Source: Nematostella vectensis
Lineage: Eukaryota > Cnidaria > Anthozoa > Actiniaria > Edwardsiidae
Reading direction: 5' to 3'
Assembly: GCF_932526225.1 (NCBI RefSeq)
Contig: NC_064044.1
Coordinates: 14,383,453-14,447,452 of the forward strand
Length of the DNA stretch: 64,000 nt
A program made the translations under genes and the position numbers. Every line of letters starts with the position of its first letter. The first letter of the stretch is position 1. Below the pieces are notes generated by a model, which was not told the DNA's origin, did not search any database, and was given only the letters and a program-made list of their open reading frames with translations. Below, one piece after another: positions 40,641-51,008 of the stretch.

Positions 40641-41019
40641 TCAAAGCATAAATTTATTTTGCTAATTTCGCTGTATTAGTTGTCTATCAAGTATAGTTAA
40701 GTTAACGATATCCTTAGTAATGTCAATAAATACTTTTTTTACCTAGAACAAAAAACATATTTGCTCTAGGTATTACCTAGAGGAGGATTGGGAGGACACC
40801 TTTTAATATTGATTGCAGTATTTATAGTACATGCAATCTTTATATGTTTTACATATGGTGCCTTTTTGTGGGTGGTGGAACGTGATGCATAATAAAAGTG
40901 AAGGGAAGGGCTCCAAGGGCTCCCTTGGAGCCTGACACTAAAGACGGCTGCACAGAAGACTACTCAACCAAAGAATCCCCTCAAAATATAAAATTCCAAT
41001 GCAAAGATACCTAACTAAG

Positions 41020-41161
41020 TCAAGCTGCACATCCGTAAAACTCCACTCTCAGTGATATGATTGTACCAGGCCTGTACAACAATCCTGACGGAACGCACTT
41101 TGATGACAGGGGAGAACTCGTTCTTCACCACGGTGGTCTGATCTGAGTTGCCAGGGAAACC
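41020..41161 (-). pseudogene. Locus E: broken last exon of an F5/8 type C domain
   Basis: This is the same exon as 31,035-31,178 and 52,305-52,448, but 142 bp instead of 144. A 2-bp deletion in the segment for IAMRAE (TCACTGAGAG in place of TCGCTATGAGAG) shifts the frame and removes the YGC ending. The acceptor CCAG remains, and the first codon is GGT instead of GTG. No exon 2 or exon 1 is found on the far side. The paralogous intron runs to about 41,385 and is then replaced by an unrelated repeat. Confidence 0.85.
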
Positions 41162-41385
41162 CTGGAAAAAAGGCAAAAATTGATATGGCAGCGCGACTTA
41201 TAACAACACAAACACACAATTCCACCTTTGAAGATACTTCTTCGATCGACCGAGTTTAAACATTAAACAAATTCACAAATTTTTAACCAAAGCATTTATA
41301 AAGGATTACAAAACATTTTTACCGCCCACATGCCATTTTCGCCTCGATCAGTACGCTCTCAGACGGTAACCACAGTCTCGGAAGA
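41162..41385 (-). other. Locus E: truncated intron 2
   Basis: Matches intron 2 of loci C and D (GCAGCGCGACTTATAACAAC, CACAGTCTCGGAAG) and breaks off where the duplicated block at 41,390 starts. Confidence 0.7.
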
Positions 41386-41389
41386 TTTT

Positions 41390-42900
41390 GATTGTGTTGA
41401 GATATTTCATAAAGGCTAACCAATATCGTGTTGCATTTGTCAAATACTGCTAAAGAAGACCGTTCTTGTCTTTATATCCTGTGCTCTTAGTCCTAAGAAG
41501 ATACATATCCTTAGAAGATACAGCAGCTTCTTCAACTTCCAAAAAAAAACCTATTTTCAATATGAATTGTTGTTATTGTCTGCATCTTGCATCTCATGTG
41601 TTTATTTTTTTTCAAATAGTTGCATATCAATATTTGGGTGACCTTAAATCTCGCTCGGCCAATCTCTTGGAGGCCTGGGTCTAAGGGCTTTTCAAGACTT
41701 GTGTGATAAAGATTTGACCAAGCGATAAAGTTTTTTTGACACATTTTTGCCTCGAGTCTCAAATTGAAAGGAATCAGCATTTTTCACCATGTTTTCTGGA
41801 GATCAGGGAGCGGGAAAACTTTAGATCTTCTAAATATGGGCATCAATGCCCATATAAGGCAATGCATACGAAGGACACTATCCGTGGGGAATATGTTTGA
41901 TATGGGAAAATTAGTTAGATTATAAATGGCTTGATAAAAAGATTGTTTTGAAAGAAATAATAAATAATTGTTTTCACTCTTTTATGAACCAGGAACTACC
42001 TGAGGGCCAAGATGAATGCTAAAGACTGGAAGACATGAGAATTAAAAATCATGTCTTGAAGAGAACAGTAGGATGTTCTTTTTCACCCCCACACCCATGG
42101 TGCCAGGGAAGGGTGGGGGATTAAACTTTAATAAAAGCCTGTTTCCAAGTTAAGAGTCAAAAACAGTCAATACCACCACCCCTCTTGACAGTACACACTC
42201 GTAGGTTTTTTTAGAACAAGATACTTATATAATATAAAACTAAAAACAAACTTTTGCTTTTTAAATAATAAATCTGTAAAGAAAACAGTTTTCTATCAAC
42301 CTAAAGATAATGGGAAAGGGGATATTTTAGAAAAGTACTGAATATAATTATCACACTATTGTTATTATATTTTTTTTTCAAACATTTAAGGAAGAGTCAT
42401 ATTTCTTTCTTTTTCTTCTCCCTGTTGACTATTTTTATGCAATTGATGCTCTTTCCTATTTCCCCTCTAATTTTCCCTCCCCTCAAATAAATTAATGAAC
42501 AGATTTGATTTTTAAATTAGAAATTTTCATTTATTACTTTCACTTATATTTTCTTTTTAGGATTTTCTTTCCAAGTCTCTTGCCCATTACATTTATTTTA
42601 GATGTTTAGATTTATTTCATTGCAATAGTTAGATCCAGGGTTTCTCAAAACACCAAAATATAATGCATTACAGGATGTATATTTGTAGATATTAATTCCC
42701 ATGGGGATGGAAAATCACGACTTAAAATGGTACATTAAATCTTCAGCATTGCATCTTATCTAAAATTGTGTCTGGCACAATATTCTATCTTTGAAATCCT
42801 GTTTCATCCATTGTTCTTCGCAAGAACAAAGCTTGTCAGAATGTAGCTTTACAAATGTACATTAATGGAACTTTTATTAAGGGGAAGGGTTTTTAGGGCA
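41390..42900 (+). repeat. Segmental duplication of about 1.45 kb, copy 1
   Basis: From GAGATATTTCATAAAGGC to GGGTTTTTAGGGCAA the sequence recurs at about 43,440-44,805 at roughly 90% identity with small indels. Shared stretches include the CTTAGAAGATACAGCA block, TTAAGAGTCAAAAACAGTC and TCTAAAATTGTGTCTGGCAC. No coding gene is supported; the reverse frame containing NATRYWLAFMKY is open in copy 2 but interrupted in copy 1. Confidence 0.85.
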
Positions 42901-43435
42901 ATAATAGCGGAGCCAGCGCGGCCGTAGGCCGCGCGCGGAGCTCCATAGGTATAGAAATATGGTATAACTATGCGACTTGGTTTTGTGGTCATTGCGCGGG
43001 TACCCTGTGGTGTCACTCGTCAGCCAGCCAGTCAGCCGCGCGACTCCCAGGCCTCACTCGGCCCCGTAATGGCGGCTAAATACAAGCATAGAGCAAGGGA
43101 AAAGTTCTTGTCATGCGTTGATTATTTCTTTTTGCCTCAAATTTTGTGACTTAAGGATAAAGTCAATTAGAGGAGATCTACTAACATTCAATCACGCCAA
43201 GATTTATGTAAGGATATGTCTGGTTTTTGCTAGTAAATTTAAGTAAGTAATAGTTCACATTAAAAAGCGAACAAAACCACAAAAAAGCGACAAAATTCAA
43301 GGTGAGTTTCAGACGACGATTTCTTTTGTCTATTGAGGATATGACAGTTATTGGGCTTTTTGTTGTCCTTTTTGTTTGCTTTGAGAATGAGCATAACACA
43401 TTTTGTTTTGACATTCTTTGTTCTTATCTTTATTC
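42901..43435 (-). mobile_element. Second copy of the hairpin-ended, CpG-rich element end
   Basis: AGCGGAGCCAGCGCGGCC followed by GTAGGCCGCGC forms an 8-bp-arm hairpin. It is followed by GGAGCTCCATAGGTATAG and TTTTGTGGTCATTG and a CpG-rich run ending at ATGGCGG (43,070). The same order of parts occurs at 38,417-38,590. It sits exactly between the two copies of the 1.45-kb duplication. In copy 2 the matching point (GGGCAA) continues without it, so it is an insertion. The hairpin is followed by CTAT, not CTAG. Confidence 0.5.
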
Positions 43436-43439
43436 TTGA

Positions 43440-44805
43440 TTCTGTTGAAATATTTCATAAAGGCTAACCAATATCGTGTTGCATTTGTCATATACTGGTA
43501 AAGAAGACCGTTCTTGTCTTTATATCCTGTGCTCTTAGTACTAAGAAGATACATATCCTTAGAAGATACAGCAACTTTTTCAACTTACAAGAGAAATTTT
43601 CCTTACCGAGGATAAAAACAAAACAAAATTCAACCCCTGTTGCCATTATGTATTGTTATTGTCTGCATCTTACATCTCATGTGTTTATTATTATTTTTTC
43701 AAATATTTGTGGAAATTAGTCAGATTATAAATGTCTTGATGAAAAGATTGTTTTGAAAAAAATGTTACTCTTTTATGAACCAGGGACTACCTGAGGGCCA
43801 AGATGAATGCTAAAGTCTGGAAGACATGAGAATTGAAAACCATGTCTTGAAAGACATGTCTGAAAGACAGTAGGGAGTTCTTATTCACTAGTCATTTGAT
43901 ACCCCCACACACATGGTCCCAGGAAAGGGTGGGGGATTAGACTTTAATAAAAGCCTGTTTCCAAGTTAAGAGTCAAAAACAGTCAATACCACCACCCCTC
44001 TTGATATATTCTGGTTAAAAAGTAATCTAAAACCCCAAAATAACCCCTGACTTCCCCAGGACCATAAGGGAGGGGGCTCAAATGACTAGGGCATTACTTT
44101 GTGATTCAGCAGTACACACTCGATAGTTTTTTTTTTTTAGAACAAGATACTTATATTATATAAAACTAAAAACAAACTTTTGCTTTTTAAATAATAAATA
44201 TGTACCTTTATTAACCTAAACATAATGGGAAAGGGGATATTTTAGGAAAGTACTCAATATGATCATCACATTATTGTTATTATATTTTCTTTTCAAACAT
44301 TTAAAGAAGAGTCATATTTCTTCCTTTCCTTCTCCATGTTGACTATTTTTATGCAATTGAGGCTCTTTGCTATTTCCCGTCTACATCAAAAATAAATTAA
44401 TAAAAAGATTTGATTTTTAAATTAGAAATTTTCATTTAGTACTTTCACTTATATCTTTTTTTTAGGATTTCCTGTCCTTTTCCATTACATTTATTTTAAA
44501 GGTTTAGATTTATTTCATTGGAATGGTTGGATCCAGGGTTTCTAAAAACACCAAAATATAATTGGATGTATTACTGGATGTATATTTGTAGATATTAATT
44601 CCCATGGGGATGGAAAATCACCACTTAAAATGGTACATTAAAACTTCAGTATTGCATCTTATCTAAAATTGTGTCTGGCACTATATTCTATCTTTGAAAT
44701 CCTGTTTCATCCATTACTTGTTCTTTGCAAGGACAAAGCTTGGTAGAATGTAGCTTTACAAATGTACATTAATGAAACTTTTATTAAGGAAAGGGTTTTT
44801 TAGGG
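43440..44805 (+). repeat. Segmental duplication of about 1.45 kb, copy 2
   Basis: Copy of 41,390-42,900. On the minus strand it keeps a 68-codon frame (43,348-43,554) containing LLYQYMTNATRYWLAFMKYF, which copy 1 interrupts with a stop. I do not recognise the protein and give it little weight. Confidence 0.85.
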
Positions 44806-44857
44806 CAAGATACTTAAACTTTATAACACTAGCAACAACCTTGTTCTTTTTCAATAA

Positions 44858-45810
44858 TAGAATTCTGTTCACATAGCTTGGATAGCATAGACATGGCCTG
44901 TTTAGTGGCCTGTGGTGATGAAAGGGTTAAGATAATGGGAAAAGTGAAATGTCAAGAAATGCTCATTCAAATTATTTTCATTACTGTTATATTTTTTTCA
45001 ACAAACCTTTCAAGTTGAGTCAATTCCCTTTATATCTCCTCCCCCGTCGACTATTTTTTAGTCAATTGATATTCTTTCCTTCCTCTCTACCCCAAACATA
45101 GATCAATGAAAGGGTTTGGTATGAAATTAGAAGTTAGCATTTTAGCACTGTCAGTGATGCCTTAGATGTTTTTTTTTATTATTTGCTTCCAAAATCAATT
45201 TGTTTTTTCTTCATTGCATTCATTTTGGAGTAGGCCACCAACAACAAAGCCACTATATGGTAAATGGTGGGTGCACCAATATGTAATGCATGAAAGGAGA
45301 TATATTTTTGGATTTTAATTTCCAGACATTTTTCTGAATATTCGGTCCAATGAAGGAGAGAATCGCCACTAAATCAGTACATAAAAATTACAGTATGGCA
45401 TCTAAACAGTCTAAATATATTATTTCAAATCTGTGGAATGCTGTTACATCCATGACCTATTCTGCACAAGGGCAAAGCTTGTCGGAGTATTGTTTTGATT
45501 AAACTTCTATGATGGGAAATAAGAATTTACCATTAGACTCTTGACAACTTTGACAGCCATATTGACACCAGGAATTGTGTTTGTTAACTTTGATGTACTG
45601 CATAATTTAAATTACATTGTGTTTGTTAACTTTGATGTACTGCATAATTTAAATTATTGAATAGGGCCTGGATCCATTTGGTTGGTACAATAAATAAATC
45701 TCAGTAAAGAGCAGGATCCTAGATCCCCCAAAAATACCTCAATCAGTCAACACAGAAGGTGTTCAATGCTGGCTCCGCTTTTAGGCAGTGCCTAAATCTA
45801 TATGTTAGAA
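44858..45810 (+). repeat. Tandem duplication of about 0.9 kb, copy 1
   Basis: From AATAATAGAATTCTGTTCAC to the GCTGGCTCCGC motif at 45,767 the sequence matches 45,811-46,690 closely. Copy 1 contains an extra 42-bp tandem step (the TTGTGTTTGTTAACTTTG unit at 45,574 and again at 45,616) that copy 2 has once. Confidence 0.85.
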
Positions 45811-46650
45811 TATTCAATAATAGAATTTTGTTCACATAGCTTGGATAGCAAAGACATGGCCTCTTTAGAGGCCTGTGGTGCTGAAAGGGTTAAGATAATG
45901 GGAAAGGGGAAATGTCAAGAAATGCTCAATCAAATTATTTTCATTACTGTTATATTTTTCTCACCAAACCTTTCAAGTTGAGTCAATTCACTTTATATCT
46001 CCTACCCCGTCGATTATTTTTTAGTCAATTGATATTCTTTGATTCCTCTCTACCCCAAACATAGATCAATGAGAAAGGGTTTGTTTTGAAATTAGAAGTT
46101 TGCATTTTCAATCTGTTTTTTCTTCATTGCATTCATTTGGGAGTAGGCCACCAACAACAAGGCCACTTGGTAAAGTGGGGTGCTCAAATATGTAATGCAT
46201 GAAACGAGATATATTTTTGGATTTCAATTTCCATAAATTTTTCTAAATATTCGGTCCAATGAAGGAGAGAATCGCCACTAAATCAATACATAAAAATCAC
46301 AGTATGGCATCTAAACAGTCTAAATATATTTTTTTGAATCTTTGGAATGCTGTTACATCAATGACATTTTCTGCACAAGGGCAAAGCTTGTGGGAGTATT
46401 GTTTTGATTAAAAAAAAGATATTTAATAATGGAACTTCTATGATGGGACATAAGAATTTATCATTAGACTCTTGACAACTTTGACAGCCACACCAGGAAT
46501 TGTGTTTGTTAACTTTGATGTACTGCATAATTTAAATTATTGAATAAGGCCTGGATCCATTTGGTTGGTACAATAAATAAATCTCAGTAGAGAGCAGGAT
46601 CCTAGATCCCCCAATAATACCTTTGACCAGTCAACACAAAAGGTGTTTAT
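45811..46650 (+). repeat. Tandem duplication of about 0.9 kb, copy 2
   Basis: Second copy of 44,858-45,810, ending at the same CAGTCAACACA.AAGGTGTT segment that precedes GCTGGCTCCGC in copy 1. No gene seen. Confidence 0.85.
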
Positions 46651-47301
46651 GCTGGCTCCGCTTTTAGGCAGCGCCTAAATCTATATATTAGTGCTTAAAA
46701 GCTCCATATCAATTCATTTAATTTCTTTATAAATATTACAAGAGGGTCTATCCATTTACCTGTATTCCATCTACATGGTCTCCCTGTCTGGGTGTATCCC
46801 ACCTGCATGGTCTCCCTGTCTGGGTGTATCCCATCTGCATGGTCTCCCTGTCTGGGTGTATCCCACCTGCATGGTCTCCCTGTCTGGGTGTATCCCACCT
46901 GCATGGTCTCCCTGTCTGGGTGTATCTTACCTGAATGGTCTCCCTGTCTGGGTGTATCCCACCTGCACGGTCTCCCTGTCAGGGTGTATCCCATATGCAT
47001 GGTCTTCTTGTCTAGGTGTATCCCATCTGCATGGTCTCCCTGTCTGGGTGTATCCCACCTGCACGGTCTCCCTGTCAGGGTGTATCCCATATGCATGGTC
47101 TTCTTGTCTAGGTGTATCCCATCTGCATGGTCTCCTTGTCTGGGTGTATCCCATCTGCATGGTCTCCCTGTCTGGGTGTATCCCATCTGCATGGTCTCCT
47201 TGTCTGGGTGTATCCCATCTGCATGGTCTCCCTGTCGGCTCTGCTTTAACTAGTTGAAGATAATATATAGATTTTAGCACTGCCTAAAGGCGGAGCCAGC
47301 T
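46651..47301. mobile_element. Satellite-carrying element with 40-bp terminal inverted repeats
   Basis: The left end (46,651-46,690) starts GCTGGCTCCGCTTTTAGGCA and ends CTATATATTA. The right end (47,262-47,301) is its reverse complement with few mismatches. Within each end TTTAGGCA and TGCCTAAA form a small stem. Between the ends lies the 32-bp array plus short unique arms. This build (hairpin-bearing ends around a minisatellite, no ORF) resembles pearl/HINE-type non-autonomous elements of invertebrates. No target-site duplication is obvious. Single ends of the same family occur at 45,767 and 61,566. Confidence 0.65.
46762..47240 (-). repeat. 32-bp satellite family, 15 copies on the minus strand
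   Basis: On the plus strand the unit reads GGTCTCCCTGTCTGGG...ATCCCACCTGCAT, spaced 32 bp from about 46,777 to 47,225. It is the reverse complement of the 30.1-kb variant. A three-unit (96-bp) higher-order block with CACGGTCTCCC, CAGGGTGTATCCCATATG and GGTCTTCTTGTCTAGG appears twice (about 46,963 and 47,059). Long ORFs on both strands here are by-products of the repeat. Confidence 0.95.
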
Positions 47302-48178
47302 TCGTTACAATATTTTGATATGAGAATCCTTGGGCTGTTTAGGCGTATGACCCCCTGAAGACTAGAGCAATTTTATTTTGAGAATAAAAAAATCCATAAT
47401 AACAAAATTTACCACTGTATGCTTGATATATCCTCGATACAAACTGTTTTAAATGCATGGTCCAGGCTGTATTCTATTTCACAATTATCCTTTAAGGTAA
47501 GTCTACCTCTTTTCTAATTTAAAAATTTATCTATTTTTCCAAACGTATTGAAATTCTTGACCTCCTCCAAATCCCAACTTAAAAACAAGTATGACATAGA
47601 CCCTACAAAAATGTTACTACTTATGATCTATCTCCATACCATAATATTTTTCTAGGTTGTGAATAGACTTCAATAGTACTAAAATCAATTTAATGCTGCC
47701 AATAAGAAGCTTGAGACCTAGAAAAATGCTCTAAGGTATAGCACTTAGGCCAACCCCCACCCCTCCTTAAAAAGAAATAAGAAATCATGGATTTGATGAT
47801 AATTATTGTAAGGAAATGAAAAGTTCAATATTTTCACACATTGATTCACTCGGATAAGAGAAAAAAGAATTCCTTGTCATTTCAAAGACATTTCATAACT
47901 TTTCTAATTTTCTCAATGACAAAAACAGAGGGTACAAAAATAATTACCTTACTAAACGAAAACCAATTCTGTCTCTCATGAGAAAGAAAGAGAGACAGTT
48001 TGACGTTTTGGTATCTTGAAAATAAAATTTTGGATAAGAACATACCATAGACAGATGATAGTAAATAACAAACCAATTCTCACGTTCTCAATTGAATTAG
48101 CTAAATGATACATAGTTTTTCTAAATACGATCGTGTATACCTATTTTAAAAGGTTGCACTTTGGTCATCGCGGAATTG
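47302..48178. other. AT-rich intergenic DNA
   Basis: No gene, RNA or repeat recognised. Confidence 0.5.
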
Positions 48179-48436
48179 CAGGGTGCGGATACTGGGGGGT
48201 GGGTTGGGGGATATCCACCTCCTTTTTTAATTAGAAATAAATAATCACTTTCTTTAAAAACAAAAATCAATGTATGAGGGATGGGAGTTACAGACCATGT
48301 GCCTTCGCCTGCTTGCCGCGTGAAGTATTAAGATCTATTTAGTGACCTACCAAGAACAACTGGATCAGTTATAAGACGTCTATCCGGCCATCATCCACCC
48401 CCTCCCCCCTATTTTGAAATCCTGGATCCGCCCCTG
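48179..48436. mobile_element. Possible small MITE with GGCGGATCC-type ends
   Basis: The right end reads GGATCCGCCCCTG, the reverse of the common CAGGGGCGGATCC terminus seen in many invertebrate hAT-like MITEs. The left end CAGGGTGCGGATACTGGGGGG is an imperfect inverted match. Both are followed inward by a run of Gs and Ts or its complement. The 8-bp flanks do not match, so the boundaries are uncertain. Confidence 0.4.
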
Positions 48437-49751
48437 ATGTATGTGCCGTAACCCGATGGGCACCATGGGAGAAATTAACTGTGTTAGCCAAACAGTGCTA
48501 AAAATGCCCGCATCGTAGTTCCAAGATCTTAGGTAGCACTTTTTTTTAGCTTTTCTATTGATGAAGTGTGTTTTTATTTTTTATTTAATTTTTCTAGGGA
48601 GGGAAGGGGTAAAAAGTGGACACTGAAGATATTCGCGATATTGCACAGATACTTGTACGGGAAGACGAGTTGGGAACTTGAAGTTTCAGGAATATATCCG
48701 AGGTTGACTTAAGAGCTAAGATAGATGACAACATCTGCAGAAGCACAGGCTCTGAATTTGTTTTATCCTCAATCCATTACTACTTAAAACGAAATGGGAT
48801 GACACGCAAATGTAAAGGTCCTATGTTTTTGTTCTTTTTTCGATCAAATCGTAACTTGGATGGACTTGAGCTCCGCGAGCTGTCCATCGAAGGTCGCTAG
48901 AATGACTTTTTTTTAAATGTCATTAAAATGAACTAAAGGCACAACGGGGATGAAAAGCCGATTGAATGGTATGGTTGGAAAGATAACTATATGTGCTAAA
49001 ATGCTCTGAGGGTTATTTTGCCGTGCGAGTCTGGATTTCCAAACGATCGGTTGATTCGTAGATCGCGTTTGAATTTGGCGCAGCGGCTTAAACATCTTAG
49101 ACTGGTAAGTAAATCCGGAATTGAGTAGCATGCGAGAAGATAGCACACCTTCAAACTACTGTTACATTTTGATATATTTATTTCAACAAGTTTTGAAACA
49201 AGCTCAGTTCGCTCAGACAAACTCTGTAATAAACATTCTACACTCGCCGTGAGCTTGGGCTACCTGTGTTGAAAAAAATAATAATTTGCGGTTATGAATT
49301 TCTCGATTTCGAAGTCACTAGACTAGTATGGCATACGATTTCGGAATTTTTCAAAAGACTTTTTGGCTAACGCTTCTAGGCTTCAATAATGAATGAAATT
49401 ATAATTTGTTGATAAACAAAAATTGAAATAATAATATATGATCACTGTAACAAAAAAAGAGATTTGAGAATAAGAATTCTTAACAATGCTTTTAAAAACA
49501 AGTCCCAGGAGGTGATATATTGTGCAATTTCCAGATGGTGAAACTAACTACATGTAATGGCCGAAATAAACTTGAAGGCTCTGTCCTTAGGAGCATTTTC
49601 ATCATTGGGAATATAGCAAGTAAAATGACAATGGAAAAGTAGAATTATTTTCGCAGCAAAACAAAGTATAATTTATATTCATTTTTCTTCTCTTTACTCA
49701 GCCTGAGTCATCTCATAGCATTGTATCACCTCACAGCATGCTACCCTTTTT
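48437..49751. other. Intergenic DNA upstream of locus A
   Basis: No gene seen. It contains a short hairpin (GATGGAC at about 48,859 and GTCCATC at about 48,881). The last ~80 bp (CATCTCATAGCATTG, CACAGCATGCTACCC) resemble the region upstream of loci B and C. Confidence 0.5.
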
Positions 49752-49758
49752 TATAAAG
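49752..49758 (+). promoter_or_regulatory. Candidate TATA box of locus A
   Basis: TATAAAG lies 54 bp before the ATG at 49,812, a plausible spacing for a short 5' leader. The matching place in locus B reads TTTAGACAG, so the element is not conserved. Confidence 0.3.
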
Positions 49759-49811
49759 AAGATGTATTTCATTGTGTTTTCTATTTTACTCAAAACATAG
49801 ACGACACCGAG

Positions 49812-50123
49812 ATGAGAGACATGTTTCTCTTCCTTTGCTTCTTCGTATTCCCTCTAACATCGGCCATTCATAAAACAAGGAACTCCATGTTTGGCCATTC
49901 ACTCCTTGCATCTCCCTACAACGAGACGGGTGTTGGGGAACTTTGTGGATGCTACAAACTCTGCTATGACGACAAAGAAAACTGCGCCAGCATCAACTAC
50001 GACATGAAAATAGGGAGATGCAAACGCATGACGGTCACACACGTAAACCTGCCTCGCGAACTCGTGAAAATGGAAAACTCAGTTTACGCGGATATAAGAG
50101 ATGATAAGTATACCAAAAAATGA
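49812..50123 (+). CDS. Locus A exon 1: signal peptide and PAN/apple-like domain, splice donor lost
   Basis: The ATG opens a typical signal peptide (MRDMFLFLCFFVFPLTSA). A PAN/apple-like module follows with NSMFGHSLLA, CYKLCYDDKENCASIN and GRCKRM. Two changes stand out. The conserved WEC is CGC, adding a cysteine. The exon end GAGAC-GGTAAAT-GTAAGT of locus B is replaced by GAGATG-ATAAGT, so no GT donor exists in the expected phase and the frame runs on to TGA at 50,121-50,123. As written it would give a 103-residue secreted PAN-only protein. Joining to the F5/8C exon 541 bp downstream would need a different donor. The module mediates protein or carbohydrate contacts in known proteins; the partner here is unknown. 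Confidence 0.7.
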   Translation: MRDMFLFLCFFVFPLTSAIHKTRNSMFGHSLLASPYNETGVGELCGCYKLCYDDKENCASINYDMKIGRCKRMTVTHVNLPRELVKMENSVYADIRDDKYTKK

Positions 50124-50664
50124 TCCGGACATACGGCTAGTTAAGATAAATAATTACTCCTCGATTTCGGATGGGCGCTAAATTAATAGCTACTGACGAA
50201 GTCGCGAATAACACTTAAGAAGTTAAACCACAAAAGCAGGTCAAGCTACAAAGCCAAGAACTGGTTTTTGTTTCCGGCAAATCCGGCACTTTTTGCTACA
50301 TCAGATTGGAGCTAACTGGAGCAAACGCCGGAAACTGATCTGGGCACACGAATTGAATTAATAATAGCTATTGAGATCATACGAAGGCAAAGAAATAATT
50401 CCTGTAGTCAAACCACAGTAGGTGAAGTTGCTGTATAAACAAAAACATAAACAAAAACTTAAAGTGCATTATTTATGATAGTTAACTAGGTTGGCGTCAC
50501 TAGTTGAAAATACTTCCTTTTATTCAAGCAGATCGTTCTTCGGGTTGAAAAAAGCTCCACATCATTTTCGGGATGTGATGCCGAGGATGAGTTTGCAAAC
50601 AAAATTTGTGTCCAAAAATGATTCTTTCGATTCTTCCTTACAAATGTCCTTTGAACTTTTACAG
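50124..50664 (+). other. Locus A intron 1 region
   Basis: Non-coding. Its second half (CTAGTTGAAAATACTTCC, GATGAGTTTGCAAACAA) is recognisably similar to locus B intron 1 at about 54,880-55,040. It ends in the acceptor CTTTTACAG. Confidence 0.65.
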
Positions 50665-51008
50665 GTTGTGCTAACAAACCCCACCCTCTTGGGATTGAAG
50701 ATGGCAGCATTCCAGACTCTAGTATCACGGCTTCATCAACATGGGTTTGTGCCTTTGGTTGCAACTCTTACAACGCACGCCTAAATAACCAGCCAGTGAG
50801 TGGTCAACACATAGGCGCATGGGTAGCCGGGCATAGAAAAAAAGGCGAGTATCTACAGGTGGACCTGGGCCAAGTCACGTGGATTACCCATTTAGCAACG
50901 CAGGGGCGCCCTCAACAATATGACCAATGGGTGACTGAGTACAGTGTGGAGTACAGTCTGAGGGGAGATCAGTGGCGGAGTTACCAAGACGGGAATGGTG
51001 TGACTAAG
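50665..51008 (+). CDS. Locus A exon 2: main part of the F5/8 type C (discoidin) domain
   Basis: This 344-bp open exon lies between CTTTTACAG and AAG|GTAAGT. It enters in phase 1 and leaves in phase 0. Key segments in order are CANKPHPLGIEDG, DSSITASSTW, ARLNNQPVSGQHIGAW, GEYLQVDLGQVTWITHLATQ and QWVTEYSVEYS. PLGIEDG, ITASS, VDLG, the TQG strand and the Y-V-EYS strand are hallmark F5/8C blocks. The segment between ITASS and ARLNNQ reads TWVCAFGCNSYN, with two cysteines not found in loci B and C. The donor is followed by about 12 copies of the exon end, so splicing may vary. Confidence 0.88.

Larger units (their letters stand above)
38414..40932 (-). mobile_element. 2.5-kb insertion with a Helitron-like hairpin end
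   Basis: This insertion splits the 3' flank of locus E. Read on the minus strand, its end is a GC-rich hairpin (GCGCGGC, TAAG, GCCGCGC) followed 8 bases later by CTAG, the arrangement expected of a Helitron 3' end. The opposite end lies in a 24-bp palindrome (arms GGCTCCAAGGG, 40,909-40,932). A second copy of the hairpin end is at 42,901. No Rep-helicase is present, so it would be non-autonomous. Inside are a CpG-rich stretch with ATGGCGG at 38,583, a tRNA-like segment (39,861) and a candidate terminal exon (40,529). It may instead be a hairpin-ended element of another class. Confidence 0.45.

Noticed and set aside
46695-47280. ORFs of 117-165 codons on both strands at the 15-copy satellite
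   Set aside because: These are the same rotating-frame artefact of the 32-bp unit.
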